From Cohnella sp. (lineage in GTDB: Bacteria; Bacillota; Bacilli; Paenibacillales; Paenibacillaceae), in assembly GCA_028287445.1 (NCBI GenBank), contig JAQBPQ010000241.1, positions 1 to 52,002 on the forward strand: 52,002 nt of DNA, in the 5' to 3' direction. This document shows positions 42,951 through 51,834 of the stretch, piece by piece. The notes below the pieces were generated by a model. The model made no database searches, was not told where the DNA came from, and was given only the letters and a program-made list of their open reading frames with translations. Within the stretch, counting starts at the first letter, position 1. Every line of letters starts with the position of its first letter. Made by a program: the position numbers and the translations under genes.

Positions 42951-43841
42951 TTACGCTTTGCCGGCTTCCGCCGCGGTCGCGGATTTCACCTGTTCATGCG
43001 CATGATAGGAGCTGCGTACGAAGGGACCCGATTCCACATGGGAAAAACCGCGTGCCAAACCTTTTTCCTTCAGCCGGGCGAATTCGTCCGGATGTACATA
43101 TCGCTCTACTTCCAAGTGAGTCGGAGACGGTTGCAAATACTGGCCAAGCGTCAAAATTCCGCAGCCGACCTCCCGTAAATCATCCATCGTACGCAGCACT
43201 TCGTCGATCGTTTCCCCAACACCGAGCATAAGGCTTGATTTGGTCGGAATATCCGGATTCATCGCCTTGGCTTGTCGCAATAGTTCCAATGAACGCCGGT
43301 ATTTGGCCTTGGCGCGGACGCGGTCAGACAGCCGTTCCACCGTCTCCACATTGTGGTTGAGAATATCCGGTTTGGCTTCCATCACGATACGAAGCGACTC
43401 CGTGTCGCCCTGGAAATCCGGGATCAACACTTCTACGCTGCATAAGGGCAGTTTCTTGCGGATCTCCCGGATGGTGGCAGCGAAGATCGACGCGCCACCA
43501 TCCTTTAAATCATCCCGTGCAACGGAGGTCACCACGCAATGCCTCAGTCCCATCTGTTCTGCCGCTTCGGCGACGCGTTCCGGCTCCTGCAAGTCCAATT
43601 CCGTGGGAAGCCCCGTCTTTACGGCACAAAACCGGCAGGCCCGCGTGCAAATATCGCCCAAAATCATGAACGTTGCCGTGCGGTTGGCCCAACATTCGTA
43701 GATGTTGGGACAGCGTGCCTCTTCGCAAACGGTATGCAGCGTGCGGGTCCGCATCATTTCCTTCAATTCCCGGTACGGCTCGCCCGTCGTCAGCTTGATC
43801 TTCAGCCAGTCCGGCTTGCGCGGTTTTGCGCTTGTCGACAT
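42951..43841 (-). CDS. lipA: Lipoyl synthase
   Basis: 296 residues from the ATG at 43841, after GAGGGGAAG. Both iron-sulfur motifs are present: auxiliary C39-x4-C44-x5-C50 ([12 protein letters not shown]) and radical SAM C65-x3-C69-x2-C72 (CTRACRFC), plus the ending [10 protein letters not shown] with the conserved Ser. It inserts sulfur at C6 and C8 of octanoyl domains of 2-oxoacid dehydrogenases. It has its own promoter and is followed by yutD. Confidence 0.96.
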   Translation of the reverse strand: MSTSAKPRKPDWLKIKLTTGEPYRELKEMMRTRTLHTVCEEARCPNIYECWANRTATFMILGDICTRACRFCAVKTGLPTELDLQEPERVAEAAEQMGLRHCVVTSVARDDLKDGGASIFAATIREIRKKLPLCSVEVLIPDFQGDTESLRIVMEAKPDILNHNVETVERLSDRVRAKAKYRRSLELLRQAKAMNPDIPTKSSLMLGVGETIDEVLRTMDDLREVGCGILTLGQYLQPSPTHLEVERYVHPDEFARLKEKGLARGFSHVESGPFVRSSYHAHEQVKSATAAEAGKA

Positions 43842-43866
43842 TGGTCTTCCCCTCTTTCTGTCCCCT

Positions 43867-43896
43867 ATTATAATGCAGTTTAGCCCTTTTTGTAAA
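43867..43896 (-). promoter_or_regulatory. Promoter of lipA-yutD
   Basis: Minus-strand TTTACA, 18-base spacer, TATAAT, about 26 bases before the lipA ATG. Confidence 0.7.
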
Positions 43897-44044
43897 AACA
43901 CGGTACGGTAACATCGACCAAACATCTGGAATAAGTGGCCGGCAGGCGGGATTCGGATAAAAACCAAGGTTCTGCAAACCCTACACCTACTTATTATGAC
44001 GCGGCTTCACCGCTGATACGCCGCTACGAAGGAGGGTACCGACA

Positions 44045-45118
44045 TTGCTGCGGCAAAAGCCGAGACCTGACGATCATCGACGTCTCCACCCGAGGCGGGC
44101 GGCTTTAACCTGTTTTCTGGTGTTGTGTTTGTCCACCGGCATCGGAATCGTTCCCTATACTTACGCGGCCGAGAAACCGAGCACACCGCCTCAAAACAAC
44201 CCCGGCGACGTCAGGGAGCTCTATGACCGGGTCGGCAGATCTGCTGGACTTCCTTGGCACTTGGTCGCGGCCATCGACCGCTACGAGCGTACGCTCAGCC
44301 GCGCCCATCCCAAAAGCAGACCCCTCACCCCGAACGCCCTGTCCGGAGTCTATATTCCCGATTCCCGCTGGGCTGGGGAACTAAACCCTGATCCCGCCGA
44401 TAGCAAGCCCACCTCCATCCGCTTCTTCGGCGGGATTGGCAGAGACGGTTCCGCAGACGGCATCGCCGACCGTTATTCGGATACCGACCTGCTTTTCACG
44501 GTGGCCAGCCGGATTCGGGAATATGGATCGAGCAGTGAAGATTTCTCCATCGGCTTGTGGGAATATTACCAAAATACGCGGGCGGTCCAGCGCGTAACGC
44601 AATTTGCCAATCTATATGAAGCGTTCGGCAAATTGGATTTATCCCAGCATGCTTTTCCGCTCCCGCTCGGCTCCGTTTATTCCTACCGAAGTACATGGGG
44701 AAACAGCCGGAGTTGGGGCGGTTACCGCATCCACGAGGGCACCGATATTTTCGCCGGTTACGGCGTTCCGGTTCGGAGTACCTGTTACGGTATCGTGGAG
44801 CTCAAAGGATGGAACAAGTACGGCGGCTGGAGGATCGGCATAAGAGATTTGGACAATTTGTACCACTACTACGCACATCTATCGGGCTATAACAAAACAC
44901 TTAAGGCCGGCGACATCGTCAAACCGGGCCAAGTCATCGGATGGGTCGGCAGTTCCGGATACGGACGTCCTGGCACGCAGGGCAAATTCCCGCCGCATCT
45001 TCATTACGGGATCTACCGGGACCGTGGAATGGTCGAGTGGGCTTTTGATCCCTTCCCGTTGCTGCGCAAATGGGAAAGGGATGAAAGAAAAGCGCTCCGG
45101 GTTCACCGGAAGCGCTAA
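44045..45118 (+). CDS. lytH: LytH-type M23 sporulation peptidase
   Basis: 357 residues from TTG, nine bases after GGAGGG. A signal or anchor helix lies at residues 18-41. The M23 domain is in the last 150 residues: YRIHEGTDIFAGYG (zinc His/Asp) and FPPHLHYGIYRD (HxH). B. subtilis LytH (YunA) trims stem peptides to single L-Ala in spore peptidoglycan. Order lipA-yutD-lytH-yunB matches Bacillus. Its 3' end overlaps yunB by four bases, and the last 26 coding bases also form the terminator of yunB. Confidence 0.9.
   Translation: MLRQKPRPDDHRRLHPRRAALTCFLVLCLSTGIGIVPYTYAAEKPSTPPQNNPGDVRELYDRVGRSAGLPWHLVAAIDRYERTLSRAHPKSRPLTPNALSGVYIPDSRWAGELNPDPADSKPTSIRFFGGIGRDGSADGIADRYSDTDLLFTVASRIREYGSSSEDFSIGLWEYYQNTRAVQRVTQFANLYEAFGKLDLSQHAFPLPLGSVYSYRSTWGNSRSWGGYRIHEGTDIFAGYGVPVRSTCYGIVELKGWNKYGGWRIGIRDLDNLYHYYAHLSGYNKTLKAGDIVKPGQVIGWVGSSGYGRPGTQGKFPPHLHYGIYRDRGMVEWAFDPFPLLRKWERDERKALRVHRKR
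45083..45116 (-). terminator. yunB terminator embedded in lytH coding sequence
   Basis: Minus strand: AGCGCTTCCGG-TGAAC-CCGGAGCGCT, then TTTTCTTTC. It lies immediately after the yunB stop, inside the final codons of lytH. Confidence 0.75.
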
Positions 45119-45876
45119 TGAGAGGCCGAAGGGGCAGGTAATGTGAGGGATGGCGCCTTGGACGCGCCGTTTCCGACCGGATTTCCTTTATTGTCGTAGT
45201 TGTACATCGGCACGTTGCCGACCACAAGTGCGTACGAGAGCGGAATTTCTGTCTCCAGCGTATCCGGCGCTTGATCGAAAGGGATGATGACGGCGATTTC
45301 CGTTCGGATTTTGATGAACACTTCCACCAGCAGCATGTTGATGCCAGACTCCGTTTGACGAGTGCCGACCTCCGCTTGAACCGCGCTTGCCGGGTGAAAC
45401 GATACCGAAACTCTCGGCCCAAAAGAGGAAAGCAGCGGGCTGTTCAGCGCGTGCCCGATCGGGATGCGTTCCGGCATGTCTTCCCGTGCCTTTAGCACCC
45501 GCTCCACCGTGTTAATCGTTCTCGCTGTGAGCTTCATTTGTTCCTTGTAGTCGATGAGGAATCCCGTCACCTTGCCTTCGTTATCCAGTTTCCACCGGAT
45601 CATTTTGTCAGCATCGGCCGTCTGTGCGATTTCCTCCGTGATTGCCGTGTTGATCGCTTCAGTGGCCATTTGTTTGACCCGGATTTGCGCTAGAAAAAGA
45701 AGCGGCCCCTTCAGCTGCTTGTCGAAAAAGATAAACGACTGGATGACGGCAAACAGCACAAGCAGCATAGTTAAGATCAACATTTGCTTGCGGGACAACC
45801 TCCGTCGCCGCTTCGGCCGGCGGGATATCCATCTCTTCAGTGGCTTTTCGCCAGTCGATCCAGCCGGTCTCGACAT
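45115..45876 (-). CDS. yunB: Sporulation protein YunB
   Basis: 253 residues from the ATG at 45876 (GGGGGG upstream); the frame is open to 45966 with a second possible ATG. A basic N-terminus (RRPKRRRRLSRKQ) is followed by one membrane helix and then the YunB domain: LAQIRVKQMATEAINTAITE, FHPASAVQAEVGTRQTESGI and YALVVGNVPMYNYDNKG. YunB is a sigma-E controlled protein needed for proper spore formation in Bacillus. The tail PAPSASH is extra. Transcription probably ends inside lytH. Confidence 0.87.
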   Translation of the reverse strand: MSRPAGSTGEKPLKRWISRRPKRRRRLSRKQMLILTMLLVLFAVIQSFIFFDKQLKGPLLFLAQIRVKQMATEAINTAITEEIAQTADADKMIRWKLDNEGKVTGFLIDYKEQMKLTARTINTVERVLKAREDMPERIPIGHALNSPLLSSFGPRVSVSFHPASAVQAEVGTRQTESGINMLLVEVFIKIRTEIAVIIPFDQAPDTLETEIPLSYALVVGNVPMYNYDNKGNPVGNGASKAPSLTLPAPSASH

Positions 45877-45983
45877 CCATCCGCTTCCCCCCCACCTGCG
45901 CGGTGAGAGCTTGGGCGGCGACCAGTTTCTCGTGACGGGAAATCCCCTTCCCCACTTGCGCCGCATGATGAAACCCCCTGTAT

Positions 45984-46024
45984 GGACGACCGCTTACACC
46001 ACCGAAACAGGGTCGTCCTTTTTG
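45984..46024 (+). terminator. Plus-strand terminator upstream of yunB
   Basis: GGACGACC (45984-45991) pairs with GGTCGTCC (46011-46018), loop 19 bases, then five T. The only plus-strand gene that could read into it is lytH, ending 870 bases upstream, with all of yunB antisense between. Confidence 0.65.
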
Positions 46025-46054
46025 GCTGTTGTCTCATGAATATGCATCGACATT

Positions 46055-46093
46055 CCAAAAAAGAAGGAAGTGCGGCAGGCGCACTTCCTTCTT
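46055..46093 (-). terminator. Terminator of the SRAP-like gene
   Basis: Minus-strand AAGAAGGAAGTGCG-CCTGC-CGCACTTCCTTCTT, a 14-bp perfect stem, followed by TTTTTTGG. Confidence 0.9.
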
Positions 46094-46128
46094 CACGGTC
46101 ACAGGGAGGGGTTCGTTTCGTTGGAGGA

Positions 46129-46728
46129 TTACAACACCGGCTCGGTCCTGAACTCGGCTTCCGGGATGGAGCGAAGCAAATCGCGTACGGATTCCACCCG
46201 GTTATAGGCCGGATCCAGCCACACGTCCATGAGATCTCCCTCCAGTACGAGCGGCAGACTTTCACTTGTACCGTCGGCGGATGACGCGGTTACGATCGTG
46301 CACATCGGAAATTCATTTTTTTCCGAATCCATCCAAACATCGAAAATCGCTGGGAGGCCGAATATCGCCTTCTCCGCATGGGTTCGGCGATAGGTTCGCC
46401 GGACTTTTCCTTCCTGCCGCTCAAACAGCAAGCCGCTGCAGGGCACCACACAACGTTTTCTGGCCAGCATACTTAACAGATAGGGCTTGTCGCCGAGGGT
46501 AGTCCGGTCCGCGTGGATGGAGCTTTTGCCCCAGTAAGGCATCAAGCCCCACCGTTGCCCGCTTAACCAGCGGTTGCCGTAAATTGGACGGATCACCGGA
46601 ATTTGCCCGGTAGGCTCATATTGCTCCCTCTCATCATAAGGGAAGGCAATCCGGTCGATTCGAAATTCGCCGGTCAAGTCAGCCAGTTCTGCTGTCAGAG
46701 AATATCGTTCGTTCATGCAATCCGCCAC
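46129..46728 (-). CDS. SRAP (YedK/HMCES-like) family protein with degenerate active site
   Basis: 199 residues from GTG at 46728, five bases after GGAGG. It is recognisable as SRAP from QRWGLMPYWG, KPYLLSMLARKRCVVPCSGLL (shown up to 20: ARKRCVVPCSGLLFERQEGK) and IVTASSADG...PLVLEGD. SRAP proteins cross-link abasic sites through a processed N-terminal Cys2. Here the start region reads MADCMNERYSLT, so the MCGR motif is MNER. The Asn of INAR is His (IHADR) and the His of IHDRMP is replaced (TSESLP); only the Glu of FE remains. Probably not a cross-linker. Confidence 0.8.
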   Translation of the reverse strand: MADCMNERYSLTAELADLTGEFRIDRIAFPYDEREQYEPTGQIPVIRPIYGNRWLSGQRWGLMPYWGKSSIHADRTTLGDKPYLLSMLARKRCVVPCSGLLFERQEGKVRRTYRRTHAEKAIFGLPAIFDVWMDSEKNEFPMCTIVTASSADGTSESLPLVLEGDLMDVWLDPAYNRVESVRDLLRSIPEAEFRTEPVL

Positions 46729-46793
46729 CGTTTCCTCCGAAAATGGGATCAACGGTAGCTTCCGCTTTCCTGCGCATCTTTATGTTAGGAGTC

Positions 46794-47867
46794 CTATTTA
46801 ATGGTATGGACAGAAACGGCAGATCGAGTCTGATGGGAACGAACGACCGCCTCTAGAACACGTTGGTTGCGGTATCCGTCTTCCAAAGTGGCGAAACCGG
46901 GGTTCTGTTGTTGTTCACCGCGGACCAGATCGGCAAATGAGCGCCAAGGATGAAGTGCTTTATCCGCCGGCACCTCGATCGTTTCCGTAACGAAATTCGG
47001 CTCCCCTTCCTTCGCATACGTCCATTTCAGTTCACGGTCATTCAACGTGCTCGCGTGAAGGGTACCCAAGTCGCCGTAAATCGTGATTTCATGTTGGTTG
47101 CCCGTGCCGATCGCATTACGCGAAGTTTGGAAAACACCGACGGATCCATCCGTGAACGTCGCCTGGAAACAGGCAAAATCGTCGACTCGGACCGCCATCG
47201 TCTTGCCTGTTTGAGGATCGGGACGTTCCGGCACTATTGTGGTCAGAATCGACTGCAGTTCAGAGATATCGGAGCCGGTTACATATTCAGCCAAGTCAAT
47301 CATATGTGAGCCAAGGTCGCCCAGCGTACCGGTACCGGCAACCGCATCGTCAAACCTCCAGACATAGGGGGTGTTGTATGGGACACCTCCCCAACTCTGC
47401 AAATATTGCACGAACAGGTGATTGATGCGTCCAAGTCTGCCCTCCTGGATCAAACTTTTGGCGAGCTGAAAGCCTGCACCGTATCGATAGGAAAAGTTAA
47501 TCATACACGGAACCGGATTACGCCGGTACAGTTCCAGCACTTCTACAGCTTCCTCATACGTACGGGTAAGCGGTTTCTCGGCAAACAGCGGCTTACCTGC
47601 TTCGATGCATGCCTTGAGGATAATCGCGTGTGTTTGGTTCGGGGTAACCGAAACGATGCCGTCCACCTCGGGATCGCGTATGAGCGCTTCGAAAGACTGG
47701 TAACGTCGGGACTCCGGAACACCGAAATTTCCGCCGACCTCAGCCAGAGCTTCGGCACTTACGTCGCACAGCGCAGCAATTCGAACCCCTGGAACTTCCT
47801 TAAATTGATTGAGATGATATCGGGCCATCCCCCCAAGCCCGATCATTCCGATTCTCACTTCTTTCAT
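46794..47867 (-). CDS. Gfo/Idh/MocA-family oxidoreductase
   Basis: 357 residues. Rossmann motif IGMIGLGGMARYHLNQF, then FAEKPLTRTYEEA (EKP) and GDLGSHMIDLAEYV with the catalytic His. It is a different branch from IolG at 14.8 kb. A sugar or inositol derivative NAD(P) dehydrogenase is the family function; substrate unknown. It follows the Nudix gene by 33 bases on the same strand, with a perfect 14-bp palindrome between. Confidence 0.9.
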   Translation of the reverse strand: MKEVRIGMIGLGGMARYHLNQFKEVPGVRIAALCDVSAEALAEVGGNFGVPESRRYQSFEALIRDPEVDGIVSVTPNQTHAIILKACIEAGKPLFAEKPLTRTYEEAVEVLELYRRNPVPCMINFSYRYGAGFQLAKSLIQEGRLGRINHLFVQYLQSWGGVPYNTPYVWRFDDAVAGTGTLGDLGSHMIDLAEYVTGSDISELQSILTTIVPERPDPQTGKTMAVRVDDFACFQATFTDGSVGVFQTSRNAIGTGNQHEITIYGDLGTLHASTLNDRELKWTYAKEGEPNFVTETIEVPADKALHPWRSFADLVRGEQQQNPGFATLEDGYRNQRVLEAVVRSHQTRSAVSVHTIK

Positions 47868-47886
47868 CGCTATACCTGCCTTCCTC

Positions 47887-47900
47887 TACCTATTTAGGTA
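47887..47900. promoter_or_regulatory. 14-bp perfect palindrome between Nudix and Gfo/Idh genes
   Basis: TACCTATTTAGGTA starts one base before the Nudix stop codon. A perfect dyad of this length may be an operator or mRNA hairpin; no regulator gene is adjacent. Confidence 0.35.
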
Positions 47901-48458
47901 TTAAACGCGAAATAATCCATGACCCGGCAAATCTACGATCGGCCGATCATCCACCGTGAGTCCTTCCGATCGGCCGTGAAGCGCCACGTCAACGAGCCAT
48001 CGGGTGAAGCCGGCCACGTTCATAGTCTCCATCTCCTGCAAGCTATAAAACCCGGCCGCGTCCACTTCGAAACCGTCCGGAACCGGTTCGCCTCCGACAT
48101 AGTCCATCGAGAAGGCGATATACACATTATGTATACTCCTCGGTTGATCGCGCAGAGCCACAATGTTCTTCACAACCGCTTGAATTCCGCTTTCCTCCAG
48201 AACTTCTCTTTCGATCGTTTCGGCGATCGGCTCCAATTGCTCGATATAACCTCCGGGATTGGTCCAATAACCTTTACCGGGTTCTTGCGCTCTTCGAACG
48301 AGCAATACTTTGTCGTCTTTTACAACCAGTGCGCCAACTCCAATACTGTAGTTGCCCCAATGCACAAAACTGCAACGTATACAGGCTGTTCTGTTCGTCC
48401 CGTCAATTTCACGTGCTTCCAACTCCGATCCGCATGAAGAACAAAATTTCGCTTCCAA
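47901..48458 (-). CDS. Nudix hydrolase with N-terminal zinc ribbon
   Basis: 185 residues from TTG, after GAGGTGA. A zinc ribbon CSSCG...CIRC occupies residues 6-30. The Nudix box is GGYIEQLEPIAETIEREV then LEESG (the pattern G-x5-E-x7-REVxEESG). This combined layout is seen in NADH pyrophosphatase-like and other Nudix enzymes; substrate not assigned. Located upstream of the Gfo/Idh gene. Confidence 0.9.
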   Translation of the reverse strand: MEAKFCSSCGSELEAREIDGTNRTACIRCSFVHWGNYSIGVGALVVKDDKVLLVRRAQEPGKGYWTNPGGYIEQLEPIAETIEREVLEESGIQAVVKNIVALRDQPRSIHNVYIAFSMDYVGGEPVPDGFEVDAAGFYSLQEMETMNVAGFTRWLVDVALHGRSEGLTVDDRPIVDLPGHGLFRV

Positions 48459-48677
48459 TGTGTCACCTCGATGTCAGGGTTCGTTTCCCATTTAATAAAA
48501 AAGCTCTTTCTGTTTGTTTGTTTCCTTCCTCGTTTACACATTCGGTGGAAGCCGGTGTTTTCCTGTAAAAGAGAATCAAAAAAAAACGCAAACATACTCG
48601 AACCTTGTCAGCGTTTTTTCCGGGGATTTGGTATTCGTATATAATTATTCCTGCATACCATTGGACGACTTCGCCCT

Positions 48678-49136
48678 TTATTTAATCCAGTTACTCACAA
48701 TATAGCGGATGATGTCTCCTCGACTGATGACCCCGACTACCCGACGCTCGGCATCTAGTACAGGCACTTTTTTAAAATGGTGTTGGGAGAGTACCGAAAC
48801 AATTTCTTCCAGTCCGTCATTTTCCGATAACGTGATCAAATTCGTTTTCCTCATACAGTCCTTCACAGGCCTCTCCAACTGTGCCGGGATGATGTCCTCC
48901 GAAAGAACCTTGTCTAATTCAACGCAGTACAATAGCAGATTTACATGTTTAGCAGCGATCGGTTTGATAAAACGCAAAACGTCTCCGTCACTGATCATCC
49001 CGACAAGCTGATCCCGTTCATTCACTACGGGTACTCCGCCGATTTTCCGTTCGACCAACTTTGTAAGCAAATCCTTCAAGGAGGTATCCGGCTGAACCTT
49101 CACCACGTTGGTGATCATAAAGTCTTTTACTTTCAA
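48678..49136 (-). CDS. Two-CBS-domain protein
   Basis: 152 residues from TTG, after GGGGGTG. Two CBS domains: KVKDFMITNVVKVQPDTSLK to MISDGDVLRFI, and PVKDCMRKTNLITLSENDG to VISRGDIIRYI. Stand-alone CBS pairs bind adenosine nucleotides and act as energy or redox sensors. There is no attached enzyme domain or adjacent partner, so the role stays open. Confidence 0.9.
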   Translation of the reverse strand: MKVKDFMITNVVKVQPDTSLKDLLTKLVERKIGGVPVVNERDQLVGMISDGDVLRFIKPIAAKHVNLLLYCVELDKVLSEDIIPAQLERPVKDCMRKTNLITLSENDGLEEIVSVLSQHHFKKVPVLDAERRVVGVISRGDIIRYIVSNWIK

Positions 49137-49226
49137 AGAGGCACCCCCTTCATTTTCCTTATTTTATCCAACAATGGAAGTGTTTACGCGGCGCTGGGAA
49201 ATCCTTTCCGGACCCATCGAGCAGCT

Positions 49227-50090
49227 TTAGTTCAGCTTATCTAACTGCCCAACGATGTTTTTTAATTCAGGCTGTATTCGTAAAAAGTCCAGCAAAGCGC
49301 GAATTAGAATCGGCTTCGGTTCCTCTTTTTCCACTTCTTCCCGAAGCACTTGAGCGGCTTCACTCAACTCTGACTTCCGCGTATTCGGCACCGACAGATC
49401 CTTAATGGTAGCAACGAGGTTGTCAAACAGTTCCGCCTTATGTTCCGCGGCCGGAACGGATGCTCCTTCCAGACCGCGATTTACATAATCGAGCATGACC
49501 GCAGGCTGCAGGATGGGCCGAAGCTTGCTTTTCAACACACCGTTCACCATATCATCCATCCGCTCCACGATAAATATGGCGGCATTTTCGAGATTCAAAG
49601 GGTGGTTGAAAATATTCGGAAACTGCGTATATTCTTTGATCATTCCGAGGTACAGGGCCATTAAATCCCATATAAACGGCTCGATTTTCCGACCATAAGC
49701 GGTTAACAAGCAATCCTTATAATAATCGAACTGACGGGCCCTCCAGCCATGACAGAAGGAAAATTCCTGGGTCGGAATATCCCGATATTGCTCAATGCTG
49801 AAGTTTACTTCTGCAAAATATTGCAACTGATGCAACGTTTCGCGGATGAATCTGTCTTTCGTTGACAGGGTGGCGTCCGCCTTTATTTTTTCGGCTTCCT
49901 CATACATGCGTTTGATACGGGAACCGTACACCTCCATCAGCAAATCCTCTTTGGAGGCGAAGATCTTGTACAACGATCCTTTGGCGATCCCGCAATCGTT
50001 GGCGATATCTTGGATGGAAGTCGCCATATACCCTTTTTCAGAGAAAAACCGCATGGCAGAGTCCATAATCTTCTGTTTCAGCATACTCAA
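49227..50090 (-). CDS. TetR-family transcriptional regulator
   Basis: 287 residues from TTG at 50090, seven bases after GAGG (ATG two codons later is an alternative). TetR N-terminal HTH: IMDSAMRFFSEKGYMATSIQ, DIANDCGIAKGSLYKIF. The C-terminal ligand domain is long, over 220 residues, longer than classical TetR (about 200). It is divergent from the DHA2 exporter gene, with palindromes between, so it probably represses that exporter and itself. Confidence 0.9.
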   Translation of the reverse strand: MSMLKQKIMDSAMRFFSEKGYMATSIQDIANDCGIAKGSLYKIFASKEDLLMEVYGSRIKRMYEEAEKIKADATLSTKDRFIRETLHQLQYFAEVNFSIEQYRDIPTQEFSFCHGWRARQFDYYKDCLLTAYGRKIEPFIWDLMALYLGMIKEYTQFPNIFNHPLNLENAAIFIVERMDDMVNGVLKSKLRPILQPAVMLDYVNRGLEGASVPAAEHKAELFDNLVATIKDLSVPNTRKSELSEAAQVLREEVEKEEPKPILIRALLDFLRIQPELKNIVGQLDKLN

Positions 50091-50116
50091 TGGGTTACCT
50101 CTTCTCAAAAAAACAT

Positions 50117-50145
50117 TGACAATCAAGTTTTCAACGCACAAAATG
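50117..50145 (+). promoter_or_regulatory. Candidate promoter of the DHA2 exporter
   Basis: TTGACA (perfect -35), 17-base spacer, CAAAAT. The -10 is weak. The operator-like palindromes start five bases downstream. Confidence 0.5.
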
Positions 50146-50149
50146 ATTG

Positions 50150-50174
50150 TGACCGGTCAGTTTTTTAAAAAACT
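50150..50174. promoter_or_regulatory. Tandem palindromes in TetR-exporter intergenic region
   Basis: TGACCGGTCA (50150-50159, perfect 10-bp dyad) is joined to AGTTTTTTAAAAAACT (50159-50174, perfect 16-bp dyad). They lie between the divergent genes, downstream of the exporter's candidate -10, and are the best operator candidates for the TetR protein. Confidence 0.5.
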
Positions 50175-50254
50175 TTATAGTCAAAAGTATCACACCTGCA
50201 GACCTCATTGTAAAGCATGCAAGCCAAAAAGTCATAGAGAGAAGGGTTAAAAAC

Positions 50255-51754
50255 ATGTCCACCGCGATACCGGAACCCACTGGTTCCGATCAGACGTTCT
50301 CAATGAAAAAGATCATCGCTCCGCTGATGGCTGTCGTTTTCGGGATGATCATGGTCATTTTGGACAGCACGGTCGTGAATGTCGCCTTAAACAAATTCCA
50401 GCAGGAGTTCGGCAGCACATTGTCCACCATCCAATGGACGATCACCGCTTACACGTTGGCGATGTCCGCCGTAATTCCGCTGGCGGGCTGGATGACGGAC
50501 AGATTCGGTTCCAAGCGTATCTTCCTGTTCACGATTGCACTGTTCACGATCGGCTCAGTACTCTGCGCGACCGCTCATACCATTGATCAGCTCATTGTTT
50601 TCCGCATCATTCAAGGTGTGGGCGGCGGCATGATCGCACCGATCGGTCTAGCCATCATCTACAATCTTGCTCCTCCCGAGAAACAAGGGGCCGTCATGGG
50701 GTTCCTTGGCATACCGATGCTGATGGCGCCCGCCCTGGGGCCAATCCTCTCCGGTTGGCTGATCGAGGACGCCTCTTGGCAATGGATATTCTTGATCAAC
50801 GCACCGATCGGAATCATTTCAATTCTGGTCGGGATGAAGTATTTGCCGGCGACTGAACAGAACAAAGCAGCCGATCTGGATTTTCGCGGCATGATTCTTG
50901 GCCCAATCGCTTTTTCCATGTTGGCTTACGGTGTCAGCCAAGCCGGGAGAACCGGTTGGACTTCCGGCCCATCGACAATCGGCCTCATCGTCGGTGGAAC
51001 GGCGCTGCTGCTGTTCATCATCGTTGAACTTCGGCATAAGCAGCCGCTGCTGGAACTGCGCGTATTCCGTTCTTCCGATTTTACGCGCGGCATCCTGCTG
51101 ATGTGGATGTCCCAAATCGCCTTATTCGGTGTGATGATTCTCATCCCCGTCTTCCTGCAATCCGTGAAACAATATTCGCCGTTGGATACGGGCTTAATCA
51201 TGCTTCCACATGCGATAGGCTCGATGATTTTCATATCGTTCGGCGGACAGCTTTTTGATAAATTCGGCGCTCGTCCGCTTGTATTAGCCGGAATGACGAT
51301 CCTGGCAGGCGCATTCTTTATCCTGTCTAAAATCGGATTGGATACCCCCTTGACGTTGCTCCTTCTGGCGTTGTTCATGACCGGCTCGGGGATGGGATTG
51401 TCGGTGATGTCGCTCAATACGCACGTGCTGAAGTCCGCCCCTCGCCGGCTCGTCAGCCGTGTCACTCCGTTGACGATGGCTACGTTGCAAGTCATTACGT
51501 CGTTTACGGTGGTGGCACTAACTGGATTTCTCACTTCCAGAACCACGGGCCATATGGCGCAAATGGGGCAGAACGACAATAAGCTGCAGGCGGTTATCTC
51601 CGCCTATGGCGACACGTTCCTCCTGCTCAGCGGTGTTGCCATTCTTGGAGTTGCGCTCAGTATCATCTTGCGCAAGCCGCGAGTAGAAGCTGAAGATCCA
51701 TTGACTTCTGTGTCAGGTCAATCGGATCCGTCCTTGATGTCGGGTCATGGATAA
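50255..51754 (+). CDS. DHA2-family (EmrB/QacA) MFS multidrug exporter
   Basis: 499 residues, ATG after AGAAGGG. Fourteen membrane helices; motif D1 is VILDSTVVNVALNKFQ in helix 1, and motif A is GWMTDRFGSKRIF near residue 80. GVGGGMIAPIG is motif B/C-like. It exports drugs or toxic amphiphiles with proton coupling. The TetR gene is divergent, so induction by substrate is expected. Ends in a charged tail of about 25 residues. Confidence 0.93.
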   Translation: MSTAIPEPTGSDQTFSMKKIIAPLMAVVFGMIMVILDSTVVNVALNKFQQEFGSTLSTIQWTITAYTLAMSAVIPLAGWMTDRFGSKRIFLFTIALFTIGSVLCATAHTIDQLIVFRIIQGVGGGMIAPIGLAIIYNLAPPEKQGAVMGFLGIPMLMAPALGPILSGWLIEDASWQWIFLINAPIGIISILVGMKYLPATEQNKAADLDFRGMILGPIAFSMLAYGVSQAGRTGWTSGPSTIGLIVGGTALLLFIIVELRHKQPLLELRVFRSSDFTRGILLMWMSQIALFGVMILIPVFLQSVKQYSPLDTGLIMLPHAIGSMIFISFGGQLFDKFGARPLVLAGMTILAGAFFILSKIGLDTPLTLLLLALFMTGSGMGLSVMSLNTHVLKSAPRRLVSRVTPLTMATLQVITSFTVVALTGFLTSRTTGHMAQMGQNDNKLQAVISAYGDTFLLLSGVAILGVALSIILRKPRVEAEDPLTSVSGQSDPSLMSGHG

Positions 51755-51834
51755 ACAATTGCGGCCTGCAATTGCTGAGAACCATGTGCATCAGATATCG
51801 TCCCACAAACATGCTATTGCTTGGAGGGAATCCT

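Noticed and set aside
46057-46093. Insertion-sequence inverted repeats
   Set aside because: The 14-bp arms are five bases apart with an adjacent T run on the minus strand, which is a terminator; no transposase is present.
47406-47897. 163-residue plus frame opposite the Gfo/Idh gene
   Set aside because: Antisense shadow of a well-supported oxidoreductase.
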